53,608 nucleotides of DNA from Bacteroidota bacterium. Its GTDB lineage: Bacteria; Bacteroidota; Bacteroidia; Bacteroidales; UBA1715. Of this stretch, positions 25,083 to 33,295 are shown piece by piece; position 1 is the stretch's first letter; each line of letters begins with the position of its first letter. The position numbers and the translations under genes are program-made. The notes under the pieces are model-generated. The model was not told the DNA's origin, searched no databases, and saw nothing but the letters and a program-made list of their open reading frames with translations. The stretch is taken from NCBI GenBank assembly GCA_029266015.1, contig JAJUFK010000001.1:1-53608 (forward strand), given 5' to 3'.

Positions 25083-26408
25083 ATGGCAGTAGTAATTGGA
25101 AACAAAGAGTATTTTAAAGGAATCAATAAAATACAATTCGAAGGAAAAGAATCAAAAAATCCTTTAGCATTTAAATGGTACAACGAAAATCAAATAGTTG
25201 CAGGTAAAACCATGAAAGATCATCTTCGTTTTGCGGTGGCATATTGGCACACACTATGCGGCACCGGTGGTGACCCATTTGGTCCGGGAACCAAAAATTT
25301 CCCATGGGAACAAGCATCAAATGTGAGCGATGCAAACAAACAACGTATGGATGCAGCATTTGAATTTATTACAAAATTAGGTGCACCCTATTATTGTTTT
25401 CATGATACCGATATTGCCGGCGATGGTTCTGTTTTTCAAATAGAAAAACAACTTGCCGAAATGGTAGCGTATGCAAAACAAAAACAAGCCGAATCGGGTG
25501 TGAAATTATTGTGGGGAACAGCTAACGTATTCAGTAATCCTCGCTATATGAACGGAGCTTCTACCAATCCTGACTTTGCAGTAGTTGCCAATGCAGCCGT
25601 GCAAGTAAAAAATGCAATAGATGCTACCATAGAATTAGGTGGCACCGGATACGTATTTTGGGGTGGTAGAGAAGGTTACATGAGCCTGCACAATACCAAT
25701 ACAAAAAAAGAGTTAGACCACATGGGGCAATTTTTACGTATGGCTCGCGACTACGCACGCAAACAAGGATTTACCGGAACATTCTTTATTGAACCAAAAC
25801 CTATGGAACCATCAAAACATCAATATGATGTAGATGTACAAACAGTATTAGGATTTTTGAATGCACAAGGTTTAATAGATGATTTCAAATTAAATGTAGA
25901 AGTTAACCACGCTACTTTGGCAGGACACTCTTTTGCTCATGAACTCCGTATGGCTGCTGATGCCGGCAAATTAGGAAGCATAGATGCAAATAAAGGCGAT
26001 TACCAAAACGGCTGGGACACTGACGAATTCCCAACAAATATTTATGAAATTACTGAAGCTATGCTCGAAATTTTACAAGCAGGCGGATTCAATCATGGTG
26101 GTATAAACTTCGATGCAAAAACTCGCAGAAACTCTACCGATTTAGAAGATATATTTATTGCTCACATTAGTGGAATGGACGTATTTGCTCGCTCATTAAT
26201 CATTGCCGATACTATTTTACGCGAATCTGATTATTTGAAATTGCGTGCTAACAGATATGCATCGTTCAATACACCAAAAGGAATTGATTTTGAAGCGGGC
26301 AAACTTTCGCTTACCGACATGTATGCTATAGCAAAAGAAGTTGGCGAACCTGCAATGATTAGTGGCAAACAAGAATATTTGGAACAATTAATTAATCAGT
26401 ATATATAA
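25083..26408 (+). CDS. xylA: Xylose isomerase
   Basis: Converts D-xylose to D-xylulose with two divalent metals; cytoplasmic. 441 residues, the length of class II enzymes. Visible landmarks: CFHDTDIAGDG (catalytic His/Asp region, about residue 100), WGGREGY (about 193-199), FIEPKPMEPSKHQYD (metal-binding Glu), EVNHATLAGHSFAHEL (Glu/His ligands) and DANKGDYQNGWDTDEFP (Asp ligands). All expected ligands appear intact. The sequence is relatively GC-richer and more regular in codon use than its neighbours, as expected of a highly expressed enzyme. A stable hairpin with a short T run follows the stop. Confidence 0.97.
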   Translation: MAVVIGNKEYFKGINKIQFEGKESKNPLAFKWYNENQIVAGKTMKDHLRFAVAYWHTLCGTGGDPFGPGTKNFPWEQASNVSDANKQRMDAAFEFITKLGAPYYCFHDTDIAGDGSVFQIEKQLAEMVAYAKQKQAESGVKLLWGTANVFSNPRYMNGASTNPDFAVVANAAVQVKNAIDATIELGGTGYVFWGGREGYMSLHNTNTKKELDHMGQFLRMARDYARKQGFTGTFFIEPKPMEPSKHQYDVDVQTVLGFLNAQGLIDDFKLNVEVNHATLAGHSFAHELRMAADAGKLGSIDANKGDYQNGWDTDEFPTNIYEITEAMLEILQAGGFNHGGINFDAKTRRNSTDLEDIFIAHISGMDVFARSLIIADTILRESDYLKLRANRYASFNTPKGIDFEAGKLSLTDMYAIAKEVGEPAMISGKQEYLEQLINQYI

Positions 26409-26416
26409 TGTATTAG

Positions 26417-26454
26417 GAGTTAGAGAGTCACACTAACTCTCTAACTCATTTTTA
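26417..26454 (+). terminator. Hairpin between xylA and the symporter gene (terminator or attenuator)
   Basis: GAGTTAGAGAGT, a 7-base loop, ACTCTCTAACTC, then ATTTTTA: a perfect 12-bp stem inside a 69-base gap between genes of the same operon. The T run is short and broken, so it may act as a partial terminator that lowers expression of the downstream symporter and hydrolases relative to xylA, or protect the xylA mRNA 3' end. Confidence 0.6.
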
Positions 26455-26477
26455 TATACCATTAAAACCCCAAACCT

Positions 26478-27860
26478 ATGCAAACACAAGTAAACATGAA
26501 ATTTATAGCAGCAATTACATTTGTTGCTACACTTGGCGGACTCCTCTTTGGATATGATACTGCCGTAATTTCCGGTGCCGAAAAATCTATTCAGGCCTAC
26601 CTTATTACCAGCCAAGGGTTAAGTTCTCTTATTCACGGAGCCACAACATCGAGTGCTCTTATTGGTTGTATCATAGGCGGGGCAATAGCAGGTATTTTTT
26701 CACGAAAATACGGTAGAAAAAAATCATTAATGATAGCCGCTGCATTATTTTTTGTTTCGGCATTAGGTTCAGGCTATCCCGAATTTTTATTTTTCACCAA
26801 AGGAGAACCTACCATTGGGCTGTTACTTATGTTTAACTTGTACCGAATTATTGGTGGTATTGGCGTAGGATTAGCGTCGGCTGTATGCCCAATGTATATT
26901 GGAGAAATTTCTCCTGCTCATTTACGCGGACGTTTAGTTTCGCTCAACCAGTTTACCATAATATTTGGTATGTTGGTAGTATATTTTGTAAATTACGGAA
27001 TAGCCAAAGGACAAACCATAGAATGGATAAATGATATAGGTTGGCGTCAAATGTTTTTATCAGAAGCTATACCTGCAGGATTATTCGGTATATTATTATT
27101 TTTTGTTCCCGAAACTCCTCGTTATTTGGCATTGACCAACAAAGATGACTCGGCATTGGCTGTACTAACCAAAATCAACGGTATTGATAAAGCCAAAGAA
27201 ATTCTTGCCGAAATCAAAAATACCGTTGAACACCATTCAAGTAACATTTTTGCATTTGGTAAAACAGTTATTTTTATTGGTATTTTATTGTCTGTTTTCC
27301 AACAATTTGTAGGTATTAACGTGGCATTGTATTACGCACCGCGAATTTTTGAAAGTATGGGAGCTGCCAAAGATGCTTCGATGCTGCAAACAGTAGTAAT
27401 GGGATTTATAAATGTAATTTTTACCGTGGTTGCTATACTTACTGTAGACCGTTGGGGACGTAAACCATTGCTCATGGTAGGCTCTATAGGTATGGCGGTG
27501 GGCATGTTTGCGATTGCCGCTTTATCATATATGCATATAATTGGAATAAGCACATTAGTGTTTATTATGATATACACTGCATCGTTTATGATGAGTTGGG
27601 GACCAATATGTTGGGTACTGATTGCCGAAATTTTCCCGAATAAAATACGTGGTGCAGCGGTAGCTGTGGCTGTAGCAGCGCAGTGGGCAGCAAATTATTT
27701 TATATCGTCTACCTATCCGTTTATGATGGAATACAGCGGTGCGGTAACCTATGGTTTTTATGGAGTAATGAGTATAGTGTCATTCATATTTGTATGGAAA
27801 ATGGTTCCCGAAACCAAAGGGAAAACTTTGGAAGAAATGGAAAAAATTTGGGAGAAATAA
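26478..27860 (+). CDS. xylE: MFS sugar:proton symporter, xylose type
   Basis: Inner-membrane major facilitator protein of the sugar porter family, 460 residues, 12 predicted membrane segments. Seen: GGLLFGYDTAVISGA in the first segment, RKYGRKKSL after the second, RIIGGIGVGLAS, PETPRYLA before the central loop, QQFVGINVALYYAPRIF in the seventh segment, DRWGRKPLL, and PETKGKTLEEMEKIW at the end. These are the family signatures shared with XylE and GLUT proteins. Sitting between xylA and xylosidase genes, D-xylose is the likely substrate; glucose or arabinose cannot be excluded. The symbol rests on context. Its stop is one base before the next ATG, so translation is probably coupled. Confidence 0.9.
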   Translation: MQTQVNMKFIAAITFVATLGGLLFGYDTAVISGAEKSIQAYLITSQGLSSLIHGATTSSALIGCIIGGAIAGIFSRKYGRKKSLMIAAALFFVSALGSGYPEFLFFTKGEPTIGLLLMFNLYRIIGGIGVGLASAVCPMYIGEISPAHLRGRLVSLNQFTIIFGMLVVYFVNYGIAKGQTIEWINDIGWRQMFLSEAIPAGLFGILLFFVPETPRYLALTNKDDSALAVLTKINGIDKAKEILAEIKNTVEHHSSNIFAFGKTVIFIGILLSVFQQFVGINVALYYAPRIFESMGAAKDASMLQTVVMGFINVIFTVVAILTVDRWGRKPLLMVGSIGMAVGMFAIAALSYMHIIGISTLVFIMIYTASFMMSWGPICWVLIAEIFPNKIRGAAVAVAVAAQWAANYFISSTYPFMMEYSGAVTYGFYGVMSIVSFIFVWKMVPETKGKTLEEMEKIWEK

Positions 27861-27861
27861 C

Positions 27862-29370
27862 ATGATATATACTGGAAAGAAAATAATTATACTTTTTTTT
27901 TGTTGTGTTATCAGCATACAATTACCTGCTCAATATCAAACACATAATTCGTCAACGTATACAAATCCAATTTTTGCAGGCGACTACCCTGACCCCAGTA
28001 TTTTAGTTGATGGCAATTCATATTATATTGTTCATTCATCATTTGAATATTATCCGGGATTAACCATATGGAAATCAAACGATTTGATACAGTGGACTCC
28101 CATACAAAGTCCTCTCAAAACATATGTTGGTTCGGTTTGGGCACCCGATATAGTAAAGTATGAAAACAAATATTATATATACTTCCCTGCAAATAATACA
28201 AATTATGTAATATCTGCTGATTCCATAAATGGCACATGGAGCAAACCAATAGAATTAGGTATTTCAAGTATAGACCCCGGGCATTTTGTTGATTCTAAAG
28301 GAAATAGATATTTGTATTTTAGCAACGGTAGTTATGTTCCTTTGTCCAAAGACGGGTTAAGAATTACAGGAGAATTAACTCCCGTATATAAGGGTTGGCA
28401 AATTCCTCGAGAATGGTCAATTGAATGTTTTTGCATGGAAGGGCCAAAATTATTCAAACACGGAAATTATTATTATTTAACTGTTGCACAAGGTGGCACA
28501 GCTGGGCCTGCAACGGGGCATATGGTAATATCGGCACGTTCAAAAACTCCATTTGGGCCATGGGAAAATTCACCGTACAATCCTATAGCACGAGCAACCA
28601 ATGCAAATGAAACATGGTGTTCTGTAGGGCATGCTACTGTATTTAAAGCTACTACAAACGATTGGTGGATGATATTGCACGCTTACAAAAACGGAAACTA
28701 CACTATGGGGAGACAAACATTACTGGCTCCTCTAATGTGGACTAACGATGGCTGGTTTAAACTCAATGATACACTCTTACTTGATGCTCCAATAAAAAAA
28801 CCACATATACATCAGGCACAATTCAATTCAAATATTTTTACAACTTTTAATTCGCTATCATTCGAACATTTGTGGAAATTTTTTGGTGAATATGACCCCT
28901 CTCGTTTTACAATTACAGGGAATAGTATAGAAATTAAGAGCAAAGGTACCAATATAGCCGAAAGTTCACCATTATTGTATGTTCCTGCTCATAATTCATA
29001 TAGCGCCGAGGTAGAAATTGAAATTCATGGAAACGCACACGCAGGATTAATTTTGTTTTATAACCAACAGTGCTACTCGGGTATATTAGCTGATTCAACA
29101 AACATTCTCACTAATTTACGCGGTTGGCAATTTGTAACCGAACCCAATACAATTAATCGTCATGTGTTTTTACGCCTTATCAATAAAAACAATACAGTAG
29201 ATATGTATTACAGTATTGATGGGATTTCGTGGATAAAAACAACTAATTCTACAGAAGTTTCGGGGTATCATCACAATGTGCTCAGTGGATTTCTCAGCTT
29301 ACGTATTGGGTTGGTTTCGATGGGTACAGGCAGTGTGCAATTCAAAAATTTTAAATATCAAGCATTATAA
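27862..29370 (+). CDS. GH43 beta-xylosidase / alpha-L-arabinofuranosidase, exported
   Basis: The reading frame is open further upstream into xylE, but ATG 27862 gives a proper signal peptide (KKIIILFFCC... LPA-Q) and abuts the xylE stop; 502 residues. The five-bladed propeller (about 33-320) carries the general base Asp44 (DYPDPS), the pKa-modulating Asp138 (SIDPGHF) and the acid Glu193 (CMEGPKL). The C-terminal part (about 325-500) is a concanavalin-like beta-sandwich, as in two-domain GH43 beta-xylosidases. It would trim xylosyl or arabinosyl units from hemicellulose oligomers, probably in the periplasm. The following GH31 gene starts 15 bases on. The exact substrate within GH43 is undecided. 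Confidence 0.92.
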   Translation: MIYTGKKIIILFFCCVISIQLPAQYQTHNSSTYTNPIFAGDYPDPSILVDGNSYYIVHSSFEYYPGLTIWKSNDLIQWTPIQSPLKTYVGSVWAPDIVKYENKYYIYFPANNTNYVISADSINGTWSKPIELGISSIDPGHFVDSKGNRYLYFSNGSYVPLSKDGLRITGELTPVYKGWQIPREWSIECFCMEGPKLFKHGNYYYLTVAQGGTAGPATGHMVISARSKTPFGPWENSPYNPIARATNANETWCSVGHATVFKATTNDWWMILHAYKNGNYTMGRQTLLAPLMWTNDGWFKLNDTLLLDAPIKKPHIHQAQFNSNIFTTFNSLSFEHLWKFFGEYDPSRFTITGNSIEIKSKGTNIAESSPLLYVPAHNSYSAEVEIEIHGNAHAGLILFYNQQCYSGILADSTNILTNLRGWQFVTEPNTINRHVFLRLINKNNTVDMYYSIDGISWIKTTNSTEVSGYHHNVLSGFLSLRIGLVSMGTGSVQFKNFKYQAL

Positions 29371-29385
29371 CTAAATACTAAATAT

Positions 29386-32196
29386 ATGAAGAAACGTTTT
29401 TTTGTAATTTCTGTTTTTTTAAGTGTGATTCTTAGCAGTTGTTCACACAAATTACCGTACACATCTATTACCAATGGGGTACAAGTACAAATAGACAGCA
29501 TGTATGTAAAGGCTCAGTTTTACACCAATTCTATTGTACGTGTACAAAAGTGGGCGGCAGATTCTAGCGACTCCAAAACCAGTTTGATGGTAGTAATTGA
29601 CAGTGTGCAGTCTCTCAACATTTCCGTATCGCAATCAAACGGATATATTATTTTACAATCTCCGGAATTGCTTGTAAAAATTTCGGAAAAAGATGGTGCT
29701 ATTTCTTATTTTGATACCCAAAATCAACAAATTGTAGCCGAAAAAAATACTCCGAAATTTACTCCCTATGTTTCACCTAATGAAAGAGCATGGAGTGTAG
29801 CACAAACATTTCAATTGTCAAACGATGAAGCTATATATGGCTTAGGGCAACACCAATACGGATACATGAACTATCGCGGTAAAGAGGTAAAATTGGTGCA
29901 AACCAATACCGATGCGGTAATCCCATTTTTGTGGTCAACCGCAGGATATGGAATTTTGTGGGACAATTATTCCAAAACCATATTTACCGATACTGATGAA
30001 GGTGCTACACTATGGTCAGATGTTGCCGACAATGTTGACTACTATTTGATAGCCGACAAAAAAGCCGACAAAGTAATTTCGGGATATCGTTATCTTACAG
30101 GCAAAGCTCCAATGTTTGGCAAATGGGCGTATGGCTATTGGCAAAGTAAAGAGCATTATGATACCCAAGCCGAAATAATGGCGGTAGCCGAAAAATATCG
30201 TAAACTACAAATTCCAATAGACAATATGATTCAAGATTGGGATTATTGGAATGGCGCAGCAAACTGGAGTGGTATGTTTTTCGACAAAACTCTCTTCCCT
30301 CGTCCACAAGAAATGATGGATAAACTTCATGCTATGAATTATCATGCTATAATTTCTATATGGCCGGCATTGGGACCAAATACACCTATTTATAAAGAAA
30401 TGAACGAAAAGGGATATTTGTACAAACCTGTTGGATGGGCTGGATTCAAATATTATGATGCATTCAATCCTGAAGCTACCAAATTGTATTATCAATACCT
30501 CAAAAGCGGATTGTGGTGTTTTGGTTTAGACGGCTGGTGGATAGACAGTACTGAACCCGATGTTACCAATGCGTTGACCAAAGAATCGACCGACTACGAA
30601 ATGAAAAATAAAGTAGGGAAAAATCATCTTGGTTCATGGGATAGATATCTCAATGCGTTTTCGCTCATAATGACAACCGAACTGCACAAAATGATGCGTG
30701 CCGATGCAAAGCAACGACAATTTATTCTTACTCGTTCTACCTATGCCGGACAACAACGTGCCGGAGCGGTAACCTGGAGTGGTGATATAGGTGCTGCCTG
30801 GGATATATACAAACATCAAATTGCAGCAGGATTAAATCATTCAATGTCGGGTGTGCCATACTGGACGTTTGATATAGGAGCTTTTGTATTGGGAGCATAC
30901 GATGGAGTGTTTTGCAACGGTGGCAAAGACCCTGCATATCAAGAACTCTATACTCGCATGTTTCAATTGGGTGTGTTTACTCCAATATTTCGCTCACATG
31001 GCTCCGAAACACCTCGCGAGATTTGGGAATTTGGAGAATTTACTCCTACTCTTATAAAATTCGATAATTTACGATACCGATTGATGCCATATATTTATTC
31101 GCAAGCATGGAAAATAACAAACGAAGATTATACAATCATGCGTGGATTGGCTATGGATTATACCGACGACAAACGCGTGTATAATATTGACGACCAATTT
31201 ATGTTTGGACCATCAATTATGGCATGTCCGGTAACCGAATATCAAAAATATACGCCACCATTACGAAGTGTAACTATTCCTAATACTGTATTCAAAACAG
31301 CCGAGGGTAACCAAGGATTACATGCACAATTTTTCAAAGACAAAGCATACAAAAACTTAGGTGCCGACACCATAGTTTCAAATGTAGATGTATTTTGGTA
31401 TACCAGCCGTCCTGTATATGTTACCGATTCTATGTTTTCTATTCGGTGGAAAGGAACTTTAAACCCTACCGAAACCGGACCATATCAATTTCATTTACAA
31501 TCGTTCGATGCCAAACGAATTCGCATAAACGGCAAACAATTGAAGATGGTGTATACCAGTGTAGAACAATACACCGAAGTAATTCAGTTAGAAGCAGGCA
31601 AATCCTATACGTTTGAATTAGAAACAGAAAATACATCGACCGGTGCTGCCCGAATGGTGTTGAAATGGAAAACGCCGAGCTTGTTTGCTGCCGAAAAAGT
31701 ACAAGAAACTCGTAAAACAACACGCGAGGTATATTTACCAAAAGGAACACAATGGGTTGACTTTTGGACAGGCAAAACATACAACGGCGGCACAACCATA
31801 ACTGCAGATGCCCGCATAGAAACTATGCCTTTGTTTGTACCTGCAGGTTCTATTATTCCAATGGGTCCATTTGTGCAATATACAACTGAAAAACCTTACG
31901 ACCAATTAGAAATACGCATTTATAAAGGAGCCGATGGCACATTCACCCTTTACGAAGACGAAAACGATGGATATAATTACGAAAAAGGTGTTTACTCAAC
32001 TATCGACTTTACATGGAACAACAAAACAAACGAATTAACCATTGGCAATCGAAAAGGTTCGTTCCCCGGAATGTTGCAAACACGTAAATTTTCAATTGTA
32101 TTAGTTTCAGAAGTTACCGGCACCGGAATAGAAACAGCAAAAACTATTACAAAAATGGTAGATTATAATGGCGAAAAAATTGTAATAAAACTGTAA
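29386..32196 (+). CDS. GH31 lipoprotein with PA14 insert in the C-terminal region; probable alpha-xylosidase
   Basis: 936 residues, lipid Cys19 (ILSSC). Nucleophile Asp387 (GWWIDSTEPD) and acid/base Asp467 (TWSGD) are in place within the TIM barrel (about 235-580). A PA14-like block (about 642-770: LHAQFFKD start, SIRWKGTLNPTETGPYQF, RIRINGKQL, VLKWKTPS end) sits after the barrel, inside the C-terminal beta region, before the DUF5110-like end. The first GH31 of the operon has its PA14 block before the barrel, so this is not a simple tandem duplicate. No regulatory gene follows; the tRNA unit starts about 85 bases downstream. Alpha-xylosidase is the likely activity given the xylose pathway in the same operon; different linkages for the two enzymes are plausible. 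Confidence 0.91.
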   Translation: MKKRFFVISVFLSVILSSCSHKLPYTSITNGVQVQIDSMYVKAQFYTNSIVRVQKWAADSSDSKTSLMVVIDSVQSLNISVSQSNGYIILQSPELLVKISEKDGAISYFDTQNQQIVAEKNTPKFTPYVSPNERAWSVAQTFQLSNDEAIYGLGQHQYGYMNYRGKEVKLVQTNTDAVIPFLWSTAGYGILWDNYSKTIFTDTDEGATLWSDVADNVDYYLIADKKADKVISGYRYLTGKAPMFGKWAYGYWQSKEHYDTQAEIMAVAEKYRKLQIPIDNMIQDWDYWNGAANWSGMFFDKTLFPRPQEMMDKLHAMNYHAIISIWPALGPNTPIYKEMNEKGYLYKPVGWAGFKYYDAFNPEATKLYYQYLKSGLWCFGLDGWWIDSTEPDVTNALTKESTDYEMKNKVGKNHLGSWDRYLNAFSLIMTTELHKMMRADAKQRQFILTRSTYAGQQRAGAVTWSGDIGAAWDIYKHQIAAGLNHSMSGVPYWTFDIGAFVLGAYDGVFCNGGKDPAYQELYTRMFQLGVFTPIFRSHGSETPREIWEFGEFTPTLIKFDNLRYRLMPYIYSQAWKITNEDYTIMRGLAMDYTDDKRVYNIDDQFMFGPSIMACPVTEYQKYTPPLRSVTIPNTVFKTAEGNQGLHAQFFKDKAYKNLGADTIVSNVDVFWYTSRPVYVTDSMFSIRWKGTLNPTETGPYQFHLQSFDAKRIRINGKQLKMVYTSVEQYTEVIQLEAGKSYTFELETENTSTGAARMVLKWKTPSLFAAEKVQETRKTTREVYLPKGTQWVDFWTGKTYNGGTTITADARIETMPLFVPAGSIIPMGPFVQYTTEKPYDQLEIRIYKGADGTFTLYEDENDGYNYEKGVYSTIDFTWNNKTNELTIGNRKGSFPGMLQTRKFSIVLVSEVTGTGIETAKTITKMVDYNGEKIVIKL

Positions 32197-32221
32197 TTCC
32201 AAAAAAATAATTTACAAATAC

Positions 32222-32251
32222 TTGTTTTAATTGAACAAATATGTATTTTTG
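32222..32251 (+). promoter_or_regulatory. Promoter of the CAU-anticodon tRNA
   Basis: TTG (32222-32224), 19 bases, TATTTTTG (32244-32251), about 30 bases before the tRNA. Confidence 0.6.
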
Positions 32252-32280
32252 CAAACCCAAAATAACAAATATGTTATTTC

Positions 32281-32354
32281 GGGCCCATAGCTCAGCTGGT
32301 TAGAGCACCTGACTCATAATCAGGGGGTCGCAGGTTCAAGCCCTGCTGGGCCCA
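32281..32354 (+). tRNA. tRNA with CAT anticodon, probably tRNA-Ile2 (lysidine type), alternatively elongator tRNA-Met
   Basis: A perfect 7-bp acceptor stem GGGCCCA/TGGGCCC, anticodon stem CCTGA/TCAGG around CTCATAA, T arm GCAGG-TTCAAGC-CCTGC and discriminator A. The C4-G69 and C5-G68 pairs resemble the elements TilS uses to recognise tRNA-Ile2 and differ from the usual elongator Met, so Ile(CAU) is favoured. It is not an initiator, since G1-C72 is paired. Confidence 0.85.
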
Positions 32355-32363
32355 CAATAAATG

Positions 32364-32396
32364 AAGACTTACATATTATTGTGAGTCTTTTTTTTT
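32364..32396 (+). terminator. Terminator of the CAU tRNA
   Basis: AAGACTTACA, a 6-base loop, TGTGAGTCTT (one G-T pair), followed by a run of seven further T. Confidence 0.85.
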
Positions 32397-32478
32397 GAAC
32401 ATACTGCTGCCGGTGAAAGTATCGTGATGTACCACTAATATGTGAAAGAATATAGCTCAGAAATTTGATTAGTATCTA

Positions 32479-32497
32479 TAAAAAAGCCTGTAAGGCT
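32479..32497 (-). terminator. Weak terminator downstream of the response regulator gene
   Basis: On the minus strand AGCC, a 5-base loop, GGCT, then about six T. The stem is only 4-5 bp; it lies about 93 bases past the stop at 32590. Otherwise nothing recognisable is seen between 32397 and 32589. Confidence 0.4.
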
Positions 32498-32589
32498 GAC
32501 ATTTTTATAGAAAAATATTTTATAATTCTTAAAACACCAAATATTAAAATTTATTTAACATAAGAAAAACTAACACTACCTATTATACA

Positions 32590-33285
32590 TTAAATTCGTT
32601 TAATAAAAGTATAGCCTATACCTTTTATAGTATCTATATATTCTTCGTTTAGTTTTTCACGAAGTTTTCGAATATGCACATCAATCGTTCTATCACCTAC
32701 AACTATATCTGTTCCCCAAACTGTCGTATAAATTTCGTCTCGAGTAAAAACCCTATCGGGTTTAGATGCAAGTAACATTAACAGTTTAAATTCTTTATTT
32801 GGCAAATTGATTTCTTTATTTTTAAAGAAAACCAAATGTTTTTCTTCATCAATTACAATATCTTCAAACTCAATTTTTTTAGAGACTTGTATTTGTTTCG
32901 TATTATTTTTTCGTTTGAGTAAAGTCTGCAATCTGGCTATAAGCACCTTAGGCCGAATAGGTTTAGTAATATAATCATCGGCTCCGGCTTGTAACCCGGC
33001 AATTTCTGAATAATCTTCACCCCGAGCTGTTAAAAAAGCAATAATACAATGTTCCAATTCGGGAATTTGACGTATATCTTCACATGCTTGAATTCCGTCT
33101 ATATGAGGCATCATTACATCGAGCAAAATAATATCGGGCAATACTTTTTTTGCTTTTTTTATTGCTTCACGACCATCGGTTGCAGTATATACAGCATATC
33201 CGGCTTTTGTTAAATTGTACTGTAAAATTTCAATAATATCGTCTTCATCATCAACGATGAGAATTTTTACTCCAGATGTATCCAT
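32590..33285 (-). CDS. OmpR/PhoB-family response regulator
   Basis: DNA-binding response regulator, 231 residues. Receiver domain about 6-125: acidic pair Asp12/Asp13, phosphoacceptor Asp56 (LLDVMMP), the switch Thr in AFLTARGE, and the conserved Lys in YITKPI. The C-terminal winged helix is about 130-231 (NKEFKLLMLLASKPDRVFTRDEIY, then DRTIDVHIRKLREKL). It starts 10 bases after the stop of the histidine kinase gene, so the pair is co-transcribed with the kinase first. It resembles the PhoB/RprY type common in Bacteroidota. Targets are unknown; it points away from the xylose operon, so control of that operon is not implied. Confidence 0.95.
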   Translation of the reverse strand: MDTSGVKILIVDDEDDIIEILQYNLTKAGYAVYTATDGREAIKKAKKVLPDIILLDVMMPHIDGIQACEDIRQIPELEHCIIAFLTARGEDYSEIAGLQAGADDYITKPIRPKVLIARLQTLLKRKNNTKQIQVSKKIEFEDIVIDEEKHLVFFKNKEINLPNKEFKLLMLLASKPDRVFTRDEIYTTVWGTDIVVGDRTIDVHIRKLREKLNEEYIDTIKGIGYTFIKRI

Positions 33286-33295
33286 ATGTCAAAAT

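Noticed and set aside
32440..32475. tRNA remnant (contains ATAGCTCAG) after the CAU tRNA
   Set aside because: Only nine bases match a D arm; no acceptor, anticodon or T arm can be built.
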